In this document: piece by piece, positions 1 through 9,059 of the stretch | How positions within the stretch are numbered: position 1 is the first letter of the stretch | Layout: each line of letters begins with the position of its first letter | Assembly: GCA_903909415.1 (NCBI GenBank) | Contig: CAIVVS010000325.1 | Location: 1 to 9,942 of the forward strand | Length of the DNA: 9,942 bases | Direction of reading: 5' to 3' | From: an uncultured Pseudomonadota bacterium | Lineage (GTDB): Bacteria; Pseudomonadota; Gammaproteobacteria; Burkholderiales; SG8-39 | Notes under the pieces: generated by a model | What the model was told of the DNA's origin: nothing | The model's input: only the letters and a program-made list of their open reading frames with translations | Database searches by the model: none | Program-made: the position numbers and the translations under genes

Positions 1-853
1 CTATCTCGACCAGCAGCTGGTTGAGCGTCTGCTCGCGCTCATCGTTGCCACCGCCCAGTCCTGCGCCCCGCTGTCGACCGACTGCATCGATTTCATCGAT
101 GAACAGGATGCAGGGGGCCTGCTTCTTGGCGTTCTCGAACATGTCGCGCACGCGCGCCGCGCCCACGCCGACGAACATCTCGACGAAGTCGGAGCCCGAG
201 ATCGAGAAGAACGGCACCTTGGCCTCGCCGGCGATGGCGCGCGCCAGCAAGGTCTTGCCGGTGCCGGGGTTGCCGACCATCAGCACGCCCTTGGGGATGC
301 GCCCGCCCAGCTTCTGGAACTTGGACGGGTCCTTCAGGAAATCCACCAGCTCGGAGACCTCTTCCTTGGCTTCCTCGCAGCCCGCCACGTCGGCGAAGGT
401 CACGTTGTTGTTGGACTCGTCCATCATGCGCGCGCGCGACTTGCCGAAGGAGAAGGCGCCGCCGCGGCCGCCGCCCTGCATCTGGCGCATGAAGAACACC
501 CACACGCCGATCAGCAGCAGCATCGGGAACCAGGACACGAAGATGTTCATCAGCAGCGAGGGCTCTTCCTCGGGCCGCGCCTCGATCTTCACGCCGTACT
601 TGAGCAGGTCCGACACCAGCCAGATGTCGCCGGGCGAGTAGATGTTGACGCGCTTGCCCTCGGTGGTCGTGGCCTTGATCGTGCGGCCCTCGATCAGCAC
701 CTTGGTGATGCGGCCGTTCTTCACGTCCTCGATGAACTGCGAGTACTCCATCGGCGACTGGGTCGCCTGGCGCGTGTTGAACTGGTTGAAGACGGTCATC
801 AGGACCAGGCCGATCACCAGCCAGATCACGAGGTTCTTGAACAGGTTATTCAA
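1..853 (-). CDS. ftsH: FtsH ATP-dependent zinc metalloprotease, N-terminal part (runs off window)
   Basis: Membrane-anchored AAA+ protease that extracts and degrades membrane and short-lived cytosolic proteins; it works as a hexamer in the inner membrane. Only the first 284 residues are present. Seen: membrane segment about residues 6-22, periplasmic part, second membrane segment about 101-121, then the AAA module with Walker A GNPGTGKT at 194-201 and Walker B ILFIDE at about 249-254. The sequence stops just after [15 protein letters not shown], so the second region of homology and the HExxH protease domain lie outside the window. The start is a TTG at 851-853, chosen because it gives the N-terminus [11 protein letters not shown] expected for betaproteobacterial FtsH and has AGGAGA four bases upstream; no ATG fits. 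It lies downstream of rlmE on the same strand, as in many proteobacteria, but a 204-bp gap with its own promoter signals suggests it is also transcribed separately. Identification is very sure. Confidence 0.97.
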   Translation of the reverse strand, partial: MNNLFKNLVIWLVIGLVLMTVFNQFNTRQATQSPMEYSQFIEDVKNGRITKVLIEGRTIKATTTEGKRVNIYSPGDIWLVSDLLKYGVKIEARPEEEPSLLMNIFVSWFPMLLLIGVWVFFMRQMQGGGRGGAFSFGKSRARMMDESNNNVTFADVAGCEEAKEEVSELVDFLKDPSKFQKLGGRIPKGVLMVGNPGTGKTLLARAIAGEAKVPFFSISGSDFVEMFVGVGAARVRDMFENAKKQAPCILFIDEIDAVGRQRGAGLGGGNDEREQTLNQLLVEI

Positions 854-856
854 CGT

Positions 857-904
857 ATCTCCTTGGCCGGAAAAGGGATTCCGGCGTGCCGGAAGGGGAT
901 CCGG
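857..904 (-). promoter_or_regulatory. ftsH leader with repeated CCGG hairpin elements that can pair with the ribosome site
   Basis: Seen: two similar units, one at 867-884 and one at 889-904, both bounded by CCGG and containing GGGAT or GGGGAT. A compact hairpin with arms TTCCGG/CCGGAA and a four-base loop lies at 879-894. In the minus-strand RNA, AUCCCCUU (900 to 893) can pair with AAGGAGAU (864 to 857), the ribosome site of ftsH, at seven of eight positions. The helix extends by CCGG/CCGG if two bases bulge. The two folds exclude each other because both use 889-894. Inference: translation of ftsH may be controlled by leader structure, possibly by temperature. No folding energy was computed. 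Confidence 0.35.
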
Positions 905-917
905 ATCACTGGAAGCC

Positions 918-923
918 ATTCTA
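918..923 (-). promoter_or_regulatory. Probable housekeeping -10 element for ftsH
   Basis: The minus strand reads TAGAAT, five of six matches to TATAAT, about 65 bases upstream of the ftsH TTG start. No convincing -35 hexamer stands at the usual distance. Transcription from here would give a leader of about 58 bases containing the repeated CCGG elements. The same hexamer occurs in front of yhbY. Confidence 0.4.
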
Positions 924-970
924 TCCAAATTCCCGGGGCCGATCCCGCGAAATGCGGGTCCCGGTACAGG

Positions 971-1001
971 TCATGGCCCCGGATGGGGCGGATTTCAAGC
1001 C
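971..1001 (-). promoter_or_regulatory. Candidate heat-shock (sigma-32-type) promoter for ftsH
   Basis: The minus strand carries GGCTTGAAA (1001 to 993), a full match to the known sigma-32 -35 element. After a 14-base spacer comes GGCCATGA (978 to 971), which shares the CCAT core of the CCCCATnT -10 element. ftsH belongs to the heat-shock regulon in Escherichia coli, which makes the match plausible here. The -10 half is weak, so this is only a candidate. It would give a leader of roughly 110 bases. Confidence 0.35.
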
Positions 1002-1057
1002 GTTCTCCACATTGCCGCAGGCGCCCGCGAGCGGCGTCGGGCCGGAAGCGGACCCGG

Positions 1058-1681
1058 CTAGCGCGGCCGGGGTTCCCGCGCCAGCAGGTACATCTCGGCC
1101 GAGCGCTCGCGCGAGGCATCGGGCTTGCGCGAATTGACCTGGCGGAACGCGGCCTTCATCGCCTTGAGGAAGGCCGGGTAGTCCGTGCCCTGGAAGGTCT
1201 TGACCAGGAAGGCGCCGCCCGGCTTGAGGTGGTCCAGCGCGAAGTCCAGCGCCAGCTCGCACAGGTGGATGCTGCGCGCCGCGTCGCTGGCGGCCACCCC
1301 GGAGAGGTTGGGCGCCATGTCCGAGACCACCAGGTCCACCGGACGCCCGGCCAGCAGCGCCTCCAGTTCGTCCAGCACCGGCTGCTCGCGGAAGTCGCCC
1401 TTGAGCACGGTCGCGCCGTCCAGCGGCTCCATGTCCAGGATGTCCAGCGCCACCACCATGCCCTTGGGCCCGACCTTGCGAACGATCACCTGGGTCCAGC
1501 TGCCCGGGGCCGCGCCCAGGTCCACCACCACCTGCCCGGGCGCCAGCAGCCGGTCGCGCTCGTCGATCTCCAGCAGCTTGTAGGCCGCGCGCGAGCGGTA
1601 GCCGTCCTTCTGGGAACGCTGCACGTAGGGATCGGCCAGGTGGGCCTGAATCCAGGATTGGTTGGAGCGATGGCGCTTCAA
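1058..1681 (-). CDS. rlmE: 23S rRNA 2'-O-ribose U2552 methyltransferase RlmE (FtsJ/RrmJ)
   Basis: Methylates the ribose of U2552 in the A loop of 23S rRNA using S-adenosylmethionine, a late step of 50S subunit assembly in the cytoplasm. The product is 207 residues, the normal family size. Seen: the SAM-binding loop DLGAAPGSW at 54-62 and the four catalytic residues of the family, K35, D121 (in SDMAPNLSG), K161 (in LVKTFQG) and E196 (in SAEMYLL). The start is TTG at 1679-1681; it keeps the conserved NQSW near the N-terminus, and there is no ATG or GTG close upstream. No good ribosome site precedes it. It is divergent from yhbY with 14 bases between the start codons and is followed by ftsH on the same strand. 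Function is very sure; the start codon is moderately sure. Confidence 0.96.
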   Translation of the reverse strand: MKRHRSNQSWIQAHLADPYVQRSQKDGYRSRAAYKLLEIDERDRLLAPGQVVVDLGAAPGSWTQVIVRKVGPKGMVVALDILDMEPLDGATVLKGDFREQPVLDELEALLAGRPVDLVVSDMAPNLSGVAASDAARSIHLCELALDFALDHLKPGGAFLVKTFQGTDYPAFLKAMKAAFRQVNSRKPDASRERSAEMYLLAREPRPR

Positions 1682-1689
1682 GATAGAAT
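1662..1689 (+). promoter_or_regulatory. Promoter of yhbY, probably giving a leaderless transcript
   Basis: TAGAAT at 1684-1689 matches the -10 consensus at five of six positions. TTGGAG at 1662-1667 is a weak -35 at 16 bases. The yhbY ATG begins six bases after the -10, which is where transcription would normally start, so the message would have little or no 5' leader. The only ribosome-site-like bases, AGG at 1691-1693, are too close to the ATG to serve well. The promoter lies over the first codons of the divergent rlmE. Confidence 0.5.
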
Positions 1690-1695
1690 CAGGCC

Positions 1696-2694
1696 ATGAA
1701 TGATGGCAATGAAGACGAAGTATCCGCCCAGGACCTGCCCGCGGTGCGTTCCGCGCAGGCGCCGTTGAATGCGGCCCTTCGCCGCGAACTCAGGGCACGG
1801 GCGCACGACCTCAAGCCGGTGGTGATGATCGGTGACGCGGGCCTGACGCCCACGGTGGCCGCGGAGATCAACCGCAGCCTCGACAGCCACGAGCTTATCA
1901 AGATACGCGTGTCGGGCGCCGAACGCGACGACCGCGACGAGTTGTTCGGCGCGATCTGCGAACGGACCGGCGCCGCGCCGGTGCAGCACATCGGCAAGAT
2001 GCTGGTGGTGTACCGCGAGAACACCCGGCGCCGCGCCGAGGAGGCCGAGAAGGCGCGCCGCCAGGCGATCCAGGATTCGCGCGCGCGCGCCTCGCGCCCG
2101 CGCAAGCCGGGCGGCGGTTTCCGCCCCGGCGCCGCGCCCGGGCGCCCGCCGGCGCGCTGGGAGAAATCGTCACAGCCCGGCATGCGTTCGCGTGACGGCG
2201 ACGCGGGCCAGCGCGGGGGCGATGCATCACGCCAGCGTGGGGCCGACTCATCACGCCAGCGTGATGGCGCCGGCATGGGCTCCCGCCCTGCCGGGGGCAA
2301 GCGTCCCCTCGGGGCGGCGTCGCGCTCGCGCGTGGTGGTGCCCTACGAACGCGTTGCCAAGGTGAAGGCCGCCGCACCCAAGCCCGCCTATGGCGGCCAG
2401 AACACGCCGCGCCGTCCCGCGCCGCGGGGAATCGGCGAGGCGGACCGGGTCGGCCTGATCCGAATCCAGTCCTACGAGGAAATCGAGGAAGCCGGGATCC
2501 GTCCGGGTGAACGCCAGGGTCCGCGCGGCACGCGCCGCGATGCCCTGAAGCGGCCGACGACCGCTCGCAAGTCCGGCCCGAAAAAGGCTTCGCCCAGGCC
2601 TTCTGCGACCGGCAACCGCTCGGCCCGGCGCGCTGCCGCCGCCGCGGATGGCCCGCCTGCCGGCGCGCGTCGCGGGGCACGCCGCTCGCGCTGA
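1696..2694 (+). CDS. yhbY: YhbY-type CRM-domain RNA-binding protein with long basic C-terminal tail
   Basis: YhbY is a small RNA-binding protein of the CRS1-YhbY (CRM) family that associates with pre-50S particles. Seen: the CRM domain spans about residues 24-110, with the GxxG loop G46-D-A-G49 followed by LTPTVAAEINRSLDSHELIKIRV, and the domain end GKMLVVYRENTRR. Known family members are about 100 residues; this one is 332. The extra 220 residues are rich in Arg, Gly, Ala and Pro and look disordered, with a repeated SRQRG/SRQRD patch near 169-190. One island about residues 245-275 (VGLIRIQSYEEIEEAGIRPGERQG) is less repetitive. Codons stay GC-ending through the tail with no stop, so it looks truly translated. 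The gene is divergent from rlmE, another 50S assembly factor, and converges on greA. The CRM call is sure; the role of the tail is unknown. Confidence 0.93.
   Translation: MNDGNEDEVSAQDLPAVRSAQAPLNAALRRELRARAHDLKPVVMIGDAGLTPTVAAEINRSLDSHELIKIRVSGAERDDRDELFGAICERTGAAPVQHIGKMLVVYRENTRRRAEEAEKARRQAIQDSRARASRPRKPGGGFRPGAAPGRPPARWEKSSQPGMRSRDGDAGQRGGDASRQRGADSSRQRDGAGMGSRPAGGKRPLGAASRSRVVVPYERVAKVKAAAPKPAYGGQNTPRRPAPRGIGEADRVGLIRIQSYEEIEEAGIRPGERQGPRGTRRDALKRPTTARKSGPKKASPRPSATGNRSARRAAAAADGPPAGARRGARRSR
2198..2266 (+). repeat. Degenerate 24-bp tandem repeat inside the yhbY tail
   Basis: Two clear units of 24 bases (2219-2242 and 2243-2266) share CATCACGCCAGCGTG exactly 24 bases apart, and a third, more diverged and shorter copy precedes them from 2198. 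The period is a multiple of three, so copies add eight residues without changing frame (GDASRQRG, ADSSRQRD). The last unit contains an inverted repeat, CATCACGC/GCGTGATG, at 2249-2266. Confidence 0.6.
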
Positions 2695-2750
2695 GCCGCG
2701 CTGCCGGCCGCGCACGGACGGCGCGCGGCATCCTGCCGCCATGCAACAGC

Positions 2751-2771
2751 CGCCCGGCCGGGAGCCGGGCG
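2751..2771. terminator. Hairpin between convergent yhbY and greA, possible two-way terminator
   Basis: Arms CGCCCGGC (2751-2758) and GCCGGGCG (2764-2771) are perfect complements around a five-base loop. It sits just after the greA stop and 56 bases after the yhbY stop, as expected for a shared terminator of convergent genes. Neither side has a T run, so it is not a textbook intrinsic terminator. Confidence 0.4.
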
Positions 2772-2778
2772 CCCCGGA

Positions 2779-3255
2779 TCAGGCGTAGCGCACGTCCACG
2801 ATTTCGTACTGGCGCAGCCCGCCGGGCGTCTGGACGTCCACCGCGTCGCCTGCCGACTTGCCGATCATGGCGCGCGCGATCGGCGAGCTGAAGGAAATCT
2901 TGCCCTTCTTGATGTCGGCCTCGTCCTCGCCGACGATCTGGTAGGTCGAGGTCTCGCCGTTGCCCAGGTCCTCGAGTTCCACGGTCGCGCCGAACACGCA
3001 GCGCCCGTCGGCATCCAGCTCCGCCGGATTGATGATCTGCGCGTTGGACAGTTTGGATTCGAGCTCGTTGATGCGGCCCTCGACGAAGCTCTGGCGCTCC
3101 TTGGCCGCGTCGTATTCGGCGTTCTCGGACAGGTCGCCGTGCGAACGGGCCTCGGCGATCGCCTGGATGGTGGCGTGGCGCTCGACGGTCTTGAGCCGGT
3201 GCAGTTCCGCGCGCAGCAACTCCGCGCCGGCAACGGTGAGGGGGGTCTTGGCCAT
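2779..3255 (-). CDS. greA: Transcription elongation factor GreA
   Basis: Enters the secondary channel of backtracked RNA polymerase and stimulates cleavage of the extruded RNA 3' end, restarting stalled elongation. At 158 residues it has exactly the common GreA length. Seen: the N-terminal coiled coil (about 1-75) with the tip acidic pair D41 and E44 in [10 protein letters not shown], and the C-terminal FKBP-like domain with [19 protein letters not shown] and [12 protein letters not shown]. The ATG at 3253-3255 is preceded by GGAAG six bases upstream. It follows carB on the same strand after 241 bases that contain a large hairpin and an extended -10 element, so it probably has its own promoter. 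A DUF4149 gene often found near greA in related bacteria is absent here. Confidence 0.97.
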   Translation of the reverse strand: MAKTPLTVAGAELLRAELHRLKTVERHATIQAIAEARSHGDLSENAEYDAAKERQSFVEGRINELESKLSNAQIINPAELDADGRCVFGATVELEDLGNGETSTYQIVGEDEADIKKGKISFSSPIARAMIGKSAGDAVDVQTPGGLRQYEIVDVRYA

Positions 3256-3258
3256 CTT

Positions 3259-3278
3259 CGGCTTCCAGGAAAAAGCCG
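3259..3278 (-). promoter_or_regulatory. Small hairpin overlapping the greA ribosome site
   Basis: Arms CGGCTT/AAGCCG (3273-3278 and 3259-3264) flank an eight-base loop in the minus-strand RNA. The ribosome site GGAAG (3262-3266) is partly in the stem and partly in the loop. This could reduce ribosome access, but the stem is only six pairs and may be incidental. Confidence 0.3.
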
Positions 3279-3432
3279 CATCCCGCCGCCTTTCATGGAC
3301 GGCATCGGTGCAGCGGATCAGGCAACGGGAACCGGCAGTGCCTGCCTCGCGCTGCGCCCGTTGTCGGGCGGCGGCTGGCCCGCGGGAGCGGACCGGCGGG
3401 CTGGGTCAGTGGGACGCCGGTGGTTCGCAACA

Positions 3433-3441
3433 AAGATACCA
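3433..3441 (-). promoter_or_regulatory. Extended -10 promoter element, probably for greA
   Basis: The minus strand reads TGGTATCTT, an extended -10 (TGn plus TATCTT). At the -35 distance there is only the GC-only arm of the hairpin behind carB, so activity would depend on the extended -10. Transcription would begin near 3426 and give a greA leader of about 170 bases. No open frame of interest was recognised in that leader. Confidence 0.45.
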
Positions 3442-3454
3442 CAGGCGCCCGCAG

Positions 3455-3488
3455 CGGGCCCGCGCCGTGACGGCCCGGCGCGGGCCCG
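3455..3488 (-). terminator. Strong GC hairpin after carB, likely transcription end structure
   Basis: A perfect 13-base inverted repeat, arms at 3455-3467 and 3476-3488 (CGGGCCCGCGCCG and its complement), encloses an eight-base loop. It starts nine bases after the carB stop. There is no T run behind it, so it may act as a weak or factor-assisted terminator, or protect the 3' end of the carAB message. Its distal arm covers the -35 position of the greA promoter. Confidence 0.5.
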
Positions 3489-3496
3489 GCCCGGCG

Positions 3497-6761
<3,265 letters not shown>

Positions 6762-6775
<14 letters not shown>

Positions 6776-7931
6776 GGCGGCCTCCCTGCATCATGGCGAC
6801 GAAGCGGTCGAACAGGTAGGAGATGTCCTGCGGCCCGGGGCTCGCCTCCGGGTGGCCCTGGAAGCAGAACGCCGGCCGGTCGGTGCGCGCCAGGCCCTGC
6901 AGCGAGCCGTCGAACAGCGACACGTGCGTGGCGCGCATGTTCGGCGGCAGGCTCGCCGGGTCGACCGCGAAGCCGTGGTTCTGGCTGGTAATCACCACGC
7001 GGCCGGTGTCCAGGTCCTTCACCGGGTGGTTGGCGCCGTGGTGGCCGAACTTCATCTTCATGGTCCGCGCCCCCGAGGCCAGGCCCATCAACTGGTGGCC
7101 CAGGCAGATGCCGAACACCGGCAGGCGCGTGGTGTCGAGCACCTCGCGGATCGCGGCGATCGCGTAGTCGCAGGGCTCGGGATCGCCCGGCCCGTTGGAC
7201 AGGAACACGCCGTCGGGGCGCAGCGACAGCGCCTCGGACGCCGGCGCCTGCGCCGGCAACACCGTGACCTTGCAGCCGCGCTCGGCCAGCATGCGCAGGA
7301 TGTTGCGCTTGATGCCGTAGTCCCAGGCCACCACGTGGTGGCGCGGCTCGCCGCGCGTGCGGCAGCCCTCGCCCAGGCGCCAGGTGCCCTCGCGCCATTC
7401 GTAGGGCTTGGGCGTGGACACCACCTTGGCCAGGTCCATGCCAGCCAGGCCCGGGAAGGCGCGCGCCGCGGCCAGCGCCTCGGCCTCGTCCACGCGGCCA
7501 GCCATCAGCGCGCCCGACTGGGCGCCCTTCTCGCGCAGGATGCGGGTGAGCTTGCGGGTGTCGATGCCGGCGATTCCCACGACCTTGCGCTGCGCGAGGT
7601 ACTCGGGCAGCGCCTGGCGGTTGCGCCAGCTGGACAGGCGCACCGGCAGGTCGCGCACCACCAGTCCCGCGGCATGCACGCCGGACGATTCCTCGTCCTC
7701 CGGGTTGGTGCCGGTGTTGCCGATGTGCGGATAGGTCAGCGTGACGATCTGGCGGCTGTACGAGGGATCGGTGAGGATCTCCTGGTAGCCGGTCATCGCG
7801 GTGTTGAACACCACCTCGCCGGTGGCGAGGCCGTGGGCGCCGAAGGAAGTGCCGCGGAACAGGGTTCCGTCGGCCAGCGCGAGCAACGCCGGCGCAAGTT
7901 CGGCGGACGTGGCTAGGGAGGGAGTTGACAC
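6762..7931 (-). CDS. carA: Carbamoyl-phosphate synthase small (glutaminase) subunit
   Basis: Hydrolyses glutamine and passes ammonia through a tunnel to CarB. The product is 389 residues, close to the family's usual size (about 380). Seen: the N-terminal CarA domain with LADGTLFRG at 18-26 and [12 protein letters not shown] at 48-59, then a class I glutamine amidotransferase domain with NGPGDP at 246-251, the nucleophile C276 in FGICLGHQ, and H360/E362 in QGHPEA. The start is a GTG at 7929-7931, the only start candidate before the conserved N-terminus; it has only a weak AGG upstream and adds about 10 residues relative to many homologues. It is the first gene of a carA-carB unit. A promoter-like -10 and a terminator-like hairpin lie in the gap before it, suggesting control by transcript elongation. 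Identification is certain; the start is fairly sure. Confidence 0.98.
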
Positions 7932-7967
7932 TGGTTTGCCTGGGCGGTCGTGGATCGGGTGCCCGTG

Positions 7968-8005
7968 AAAAACGCGACGGCTGGAGGTGCGGCCCGTCGC
8001 GTTTT
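7968..8005 (-). terminator. Intrinsic-terminator-like hairpin in the probable carA leader (candidate attenuator)
   Basis: A perfect 12-base inverted repeat, AAAACGCGACGG (minus strand) with its complement, occupies 7994-8005 and 7969-7980, with a 13-base loop. On the minus strand the second arm ends in five Ts (7972-7968), giving a textbook intrinsic terminator. It lies 37 bases before the carA start and only a few bases after the likely transcription start set by the -10 at 8019-8024. The leader has no ATG or GTG before the carA GTG, so a translated leader peptide is not evident. It could instead end transcripts arriving from the dapB side. Confidence 0.75.
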
Positions 8006-8018
8006 GGCTGAGCGGCCG

Positions 8019-8024
8019 ATTTTA
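8019..8024 (-). promoter_or_regulatory. Probable carA -10 element
   Basis: The minus strand reads TAAAAT, five of six matches to TATAAT, about 88 bases upstream of the carA start codon and the only AT-rich hexamer in a GC-rich gap. No good -35 stands upstream. Initiation near 8012 would place the terminator-like hairpin at the very beginning of the message. Confidence 0.45.
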
Positions 8025-8106
8025 CCGCGACCGCACATTCCGCGCACGACGCGATGAACCCGACTGGTCCGGCCACGCGCCCAATTGTGGTGCGCGCAAC
8101 GCCTGA

Positions 8107-8128
8107 CGGAGGCCGGACACTCCCTCCG
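8107..8128. repeat. Short inverted repeat after the methyltransferase gene
   Basis: Arms CGGAGG (8107-8112) and CCTCCG (8123-8128) surround ten bases, 17 bases after the stop of the methyltransferase gene. There is no T run on the minus strand. It may be a weak end-of-transcript hairpin or chance. Confidence 0.25.
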
Positions 8129-8144
8129 GACGCCCCGCCGCGCG

Positions 8145-9059
8145 CTACTCCGGGACCGCGCCGCGGACGACGAGCATCGCGCGCCAGGGCAGTTTCCTCG
8201 CCCTGGCACCATCGCCGATGGTGACCGTGCCGTCGATGCGGTCGCCGTCGATCTTCCCCTCGAAGACGTGGCGCAGCGGCGCGCGCGCCGACGAATCCGC
8301 ACCGGAGGCGAAGTTCATCCGGATCACGTCGCCGTGCAGGGTGAGCGCATAGAGCTTGCCGGATTCCGCTCCCAGCCGCGCGCTGCCATCGAGGTACTGG
8401 AAGCTCTGCGCGAGTTCGAAGTCGAAGGCCTGCGGCTTGCCGCGCGCGTCGCCCGGGGCGAGTTGCGACTGCCAGCGCCCGGCCACGCGTGCCGGCACCA
8501 CCCACATGTAGAGGAAGCTCTGCCCGGCGCTGCCGACCTTCTTCTCCGGCACATCGAGGGTGGCGCGCTCGTCCGGGATCCAGTCGCCCATGTGGTAGTC
8601 GTGCGCCAGCACCCGCGTGCCCGGCGGCAGCGCGAGGATCTTCGGCCTGAGCTTGAGGTTCATCGACGGCAGCAGGTAGGTGGTGACCACCGTGGCGCCG
8701 GTCAGGTCGGTCTGGAACAGGTCCTGCTCGAGGAAGTTCGCGCGCGCCGCCACGCCCTCGCGCTGGGCGGCCTCGCGCGCCTGGCCGAGCAGGTAGCGGT
8801 CCAGGTCCACGCCCGTGGCGCGCGCGCCCAGCTTGGCCGCGGTGATGACGATGCGCCCGTCGCCCGAGCCCAGGTCGATCAGCCTGTCCGCCGGCCCGAC
8901 CGCGCCCATCTTCAGCATCGCGTCCACGACGACCTGCGGGGTGGGCACGTACACCACGTTGCCCACGCCCTGCTGGGCGCGCGCGACGGGCGCGGCGACA
9001 GCGAGCGCGGCGAAGGCGAACGCCGCGAGGCCGGCGCGCAAGGCGACGGCCCGCGTCAC
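8145..9059 (-). CDS. Exported class I SAM-dependent methyltransferase-fold protein with C-terminal beta-rich domain
   Basis: No specific function or gene name is recognised. The 304-residue product begins with a clear signal peptide: arginines at 3 and 8, a hydrophobic stretch about 9-26 and an ARA-QQ cleavage site after 28, without a lipobox cysteine. The mature part has a Rossmann-type methyltransferase domain: [12 protein letters not shown] at 38-49, the SAM motif DLGSGDGR at 62-69, the acidic motif GVDLD at 83-87, then [15 protein letters not shown] and [11 protein letters not shown]. From about residue 185 a beta-rich region follows with [22 protein letters not shown]. Similar methyltransferase-like proteins occur in bacteria, but their substrate is not established. 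The start GTG (9057-9059) overlaps the dapB stop in GTGA, so it is probably translated by coupling with dapB. It separates dapB from carAB. Confidence 0.85.
   Translation of the reverse strand: MTRAVALRAGLAAFAFAALAVAAPVARAQQGVGNVVYVPTPQVVVDAMLKMGAVGPADRLIDLGSGDGRIVITAAKLGARATGVDLDRYLLGQAREAAQREGVAARANFLEQDLFQTDLTGATVVTTYLLPSMNLKLRPKILALPPGTRVLAHDYHMGDWIPDERATLDVPEKKVGSAGQSFLYMWVVPARVAGRWQSQLAPGDARGKPQAFDFELAQSFQYLDGSARLGAESGKLYALTLHGDVIRMNFASGADSSARAPLRHVFEGKIDGDRIDGTVTIGDGARARKLPWRAMLVVRGAVPE

Noticed and set aside
863..1699. Plus-strand frame of 278 codons opposite rlmE
   Set aside because: RlmE on the other strand has its full catalytic tetrad; the antisense translation is low-complexity with no recognisable motif.
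2865..3305. Minus-strand frame of 146 codons beginning upstream of greA
   Set aside because: It runs out of frame through greA and reads as Arg/Ser/Pro-rich shadow. A short leader peptide at its beginning (near 3305) cannot be excluded but has no ribosome site that decides it.
8107..8128. Inverted repeat after the methyltransferase gene considered as an operon terminator
   Set aside because: Six pairs with a ten-base loop and no T run are too weak; the hairpin at 7968-8005 is the far better terminator candidate.
7932..8144. ArgR operator or leader peptide before carA
   Set aside because: No ARG-box-like AT-rich palindrome and no start codon with a ribosome site were found in the gap.
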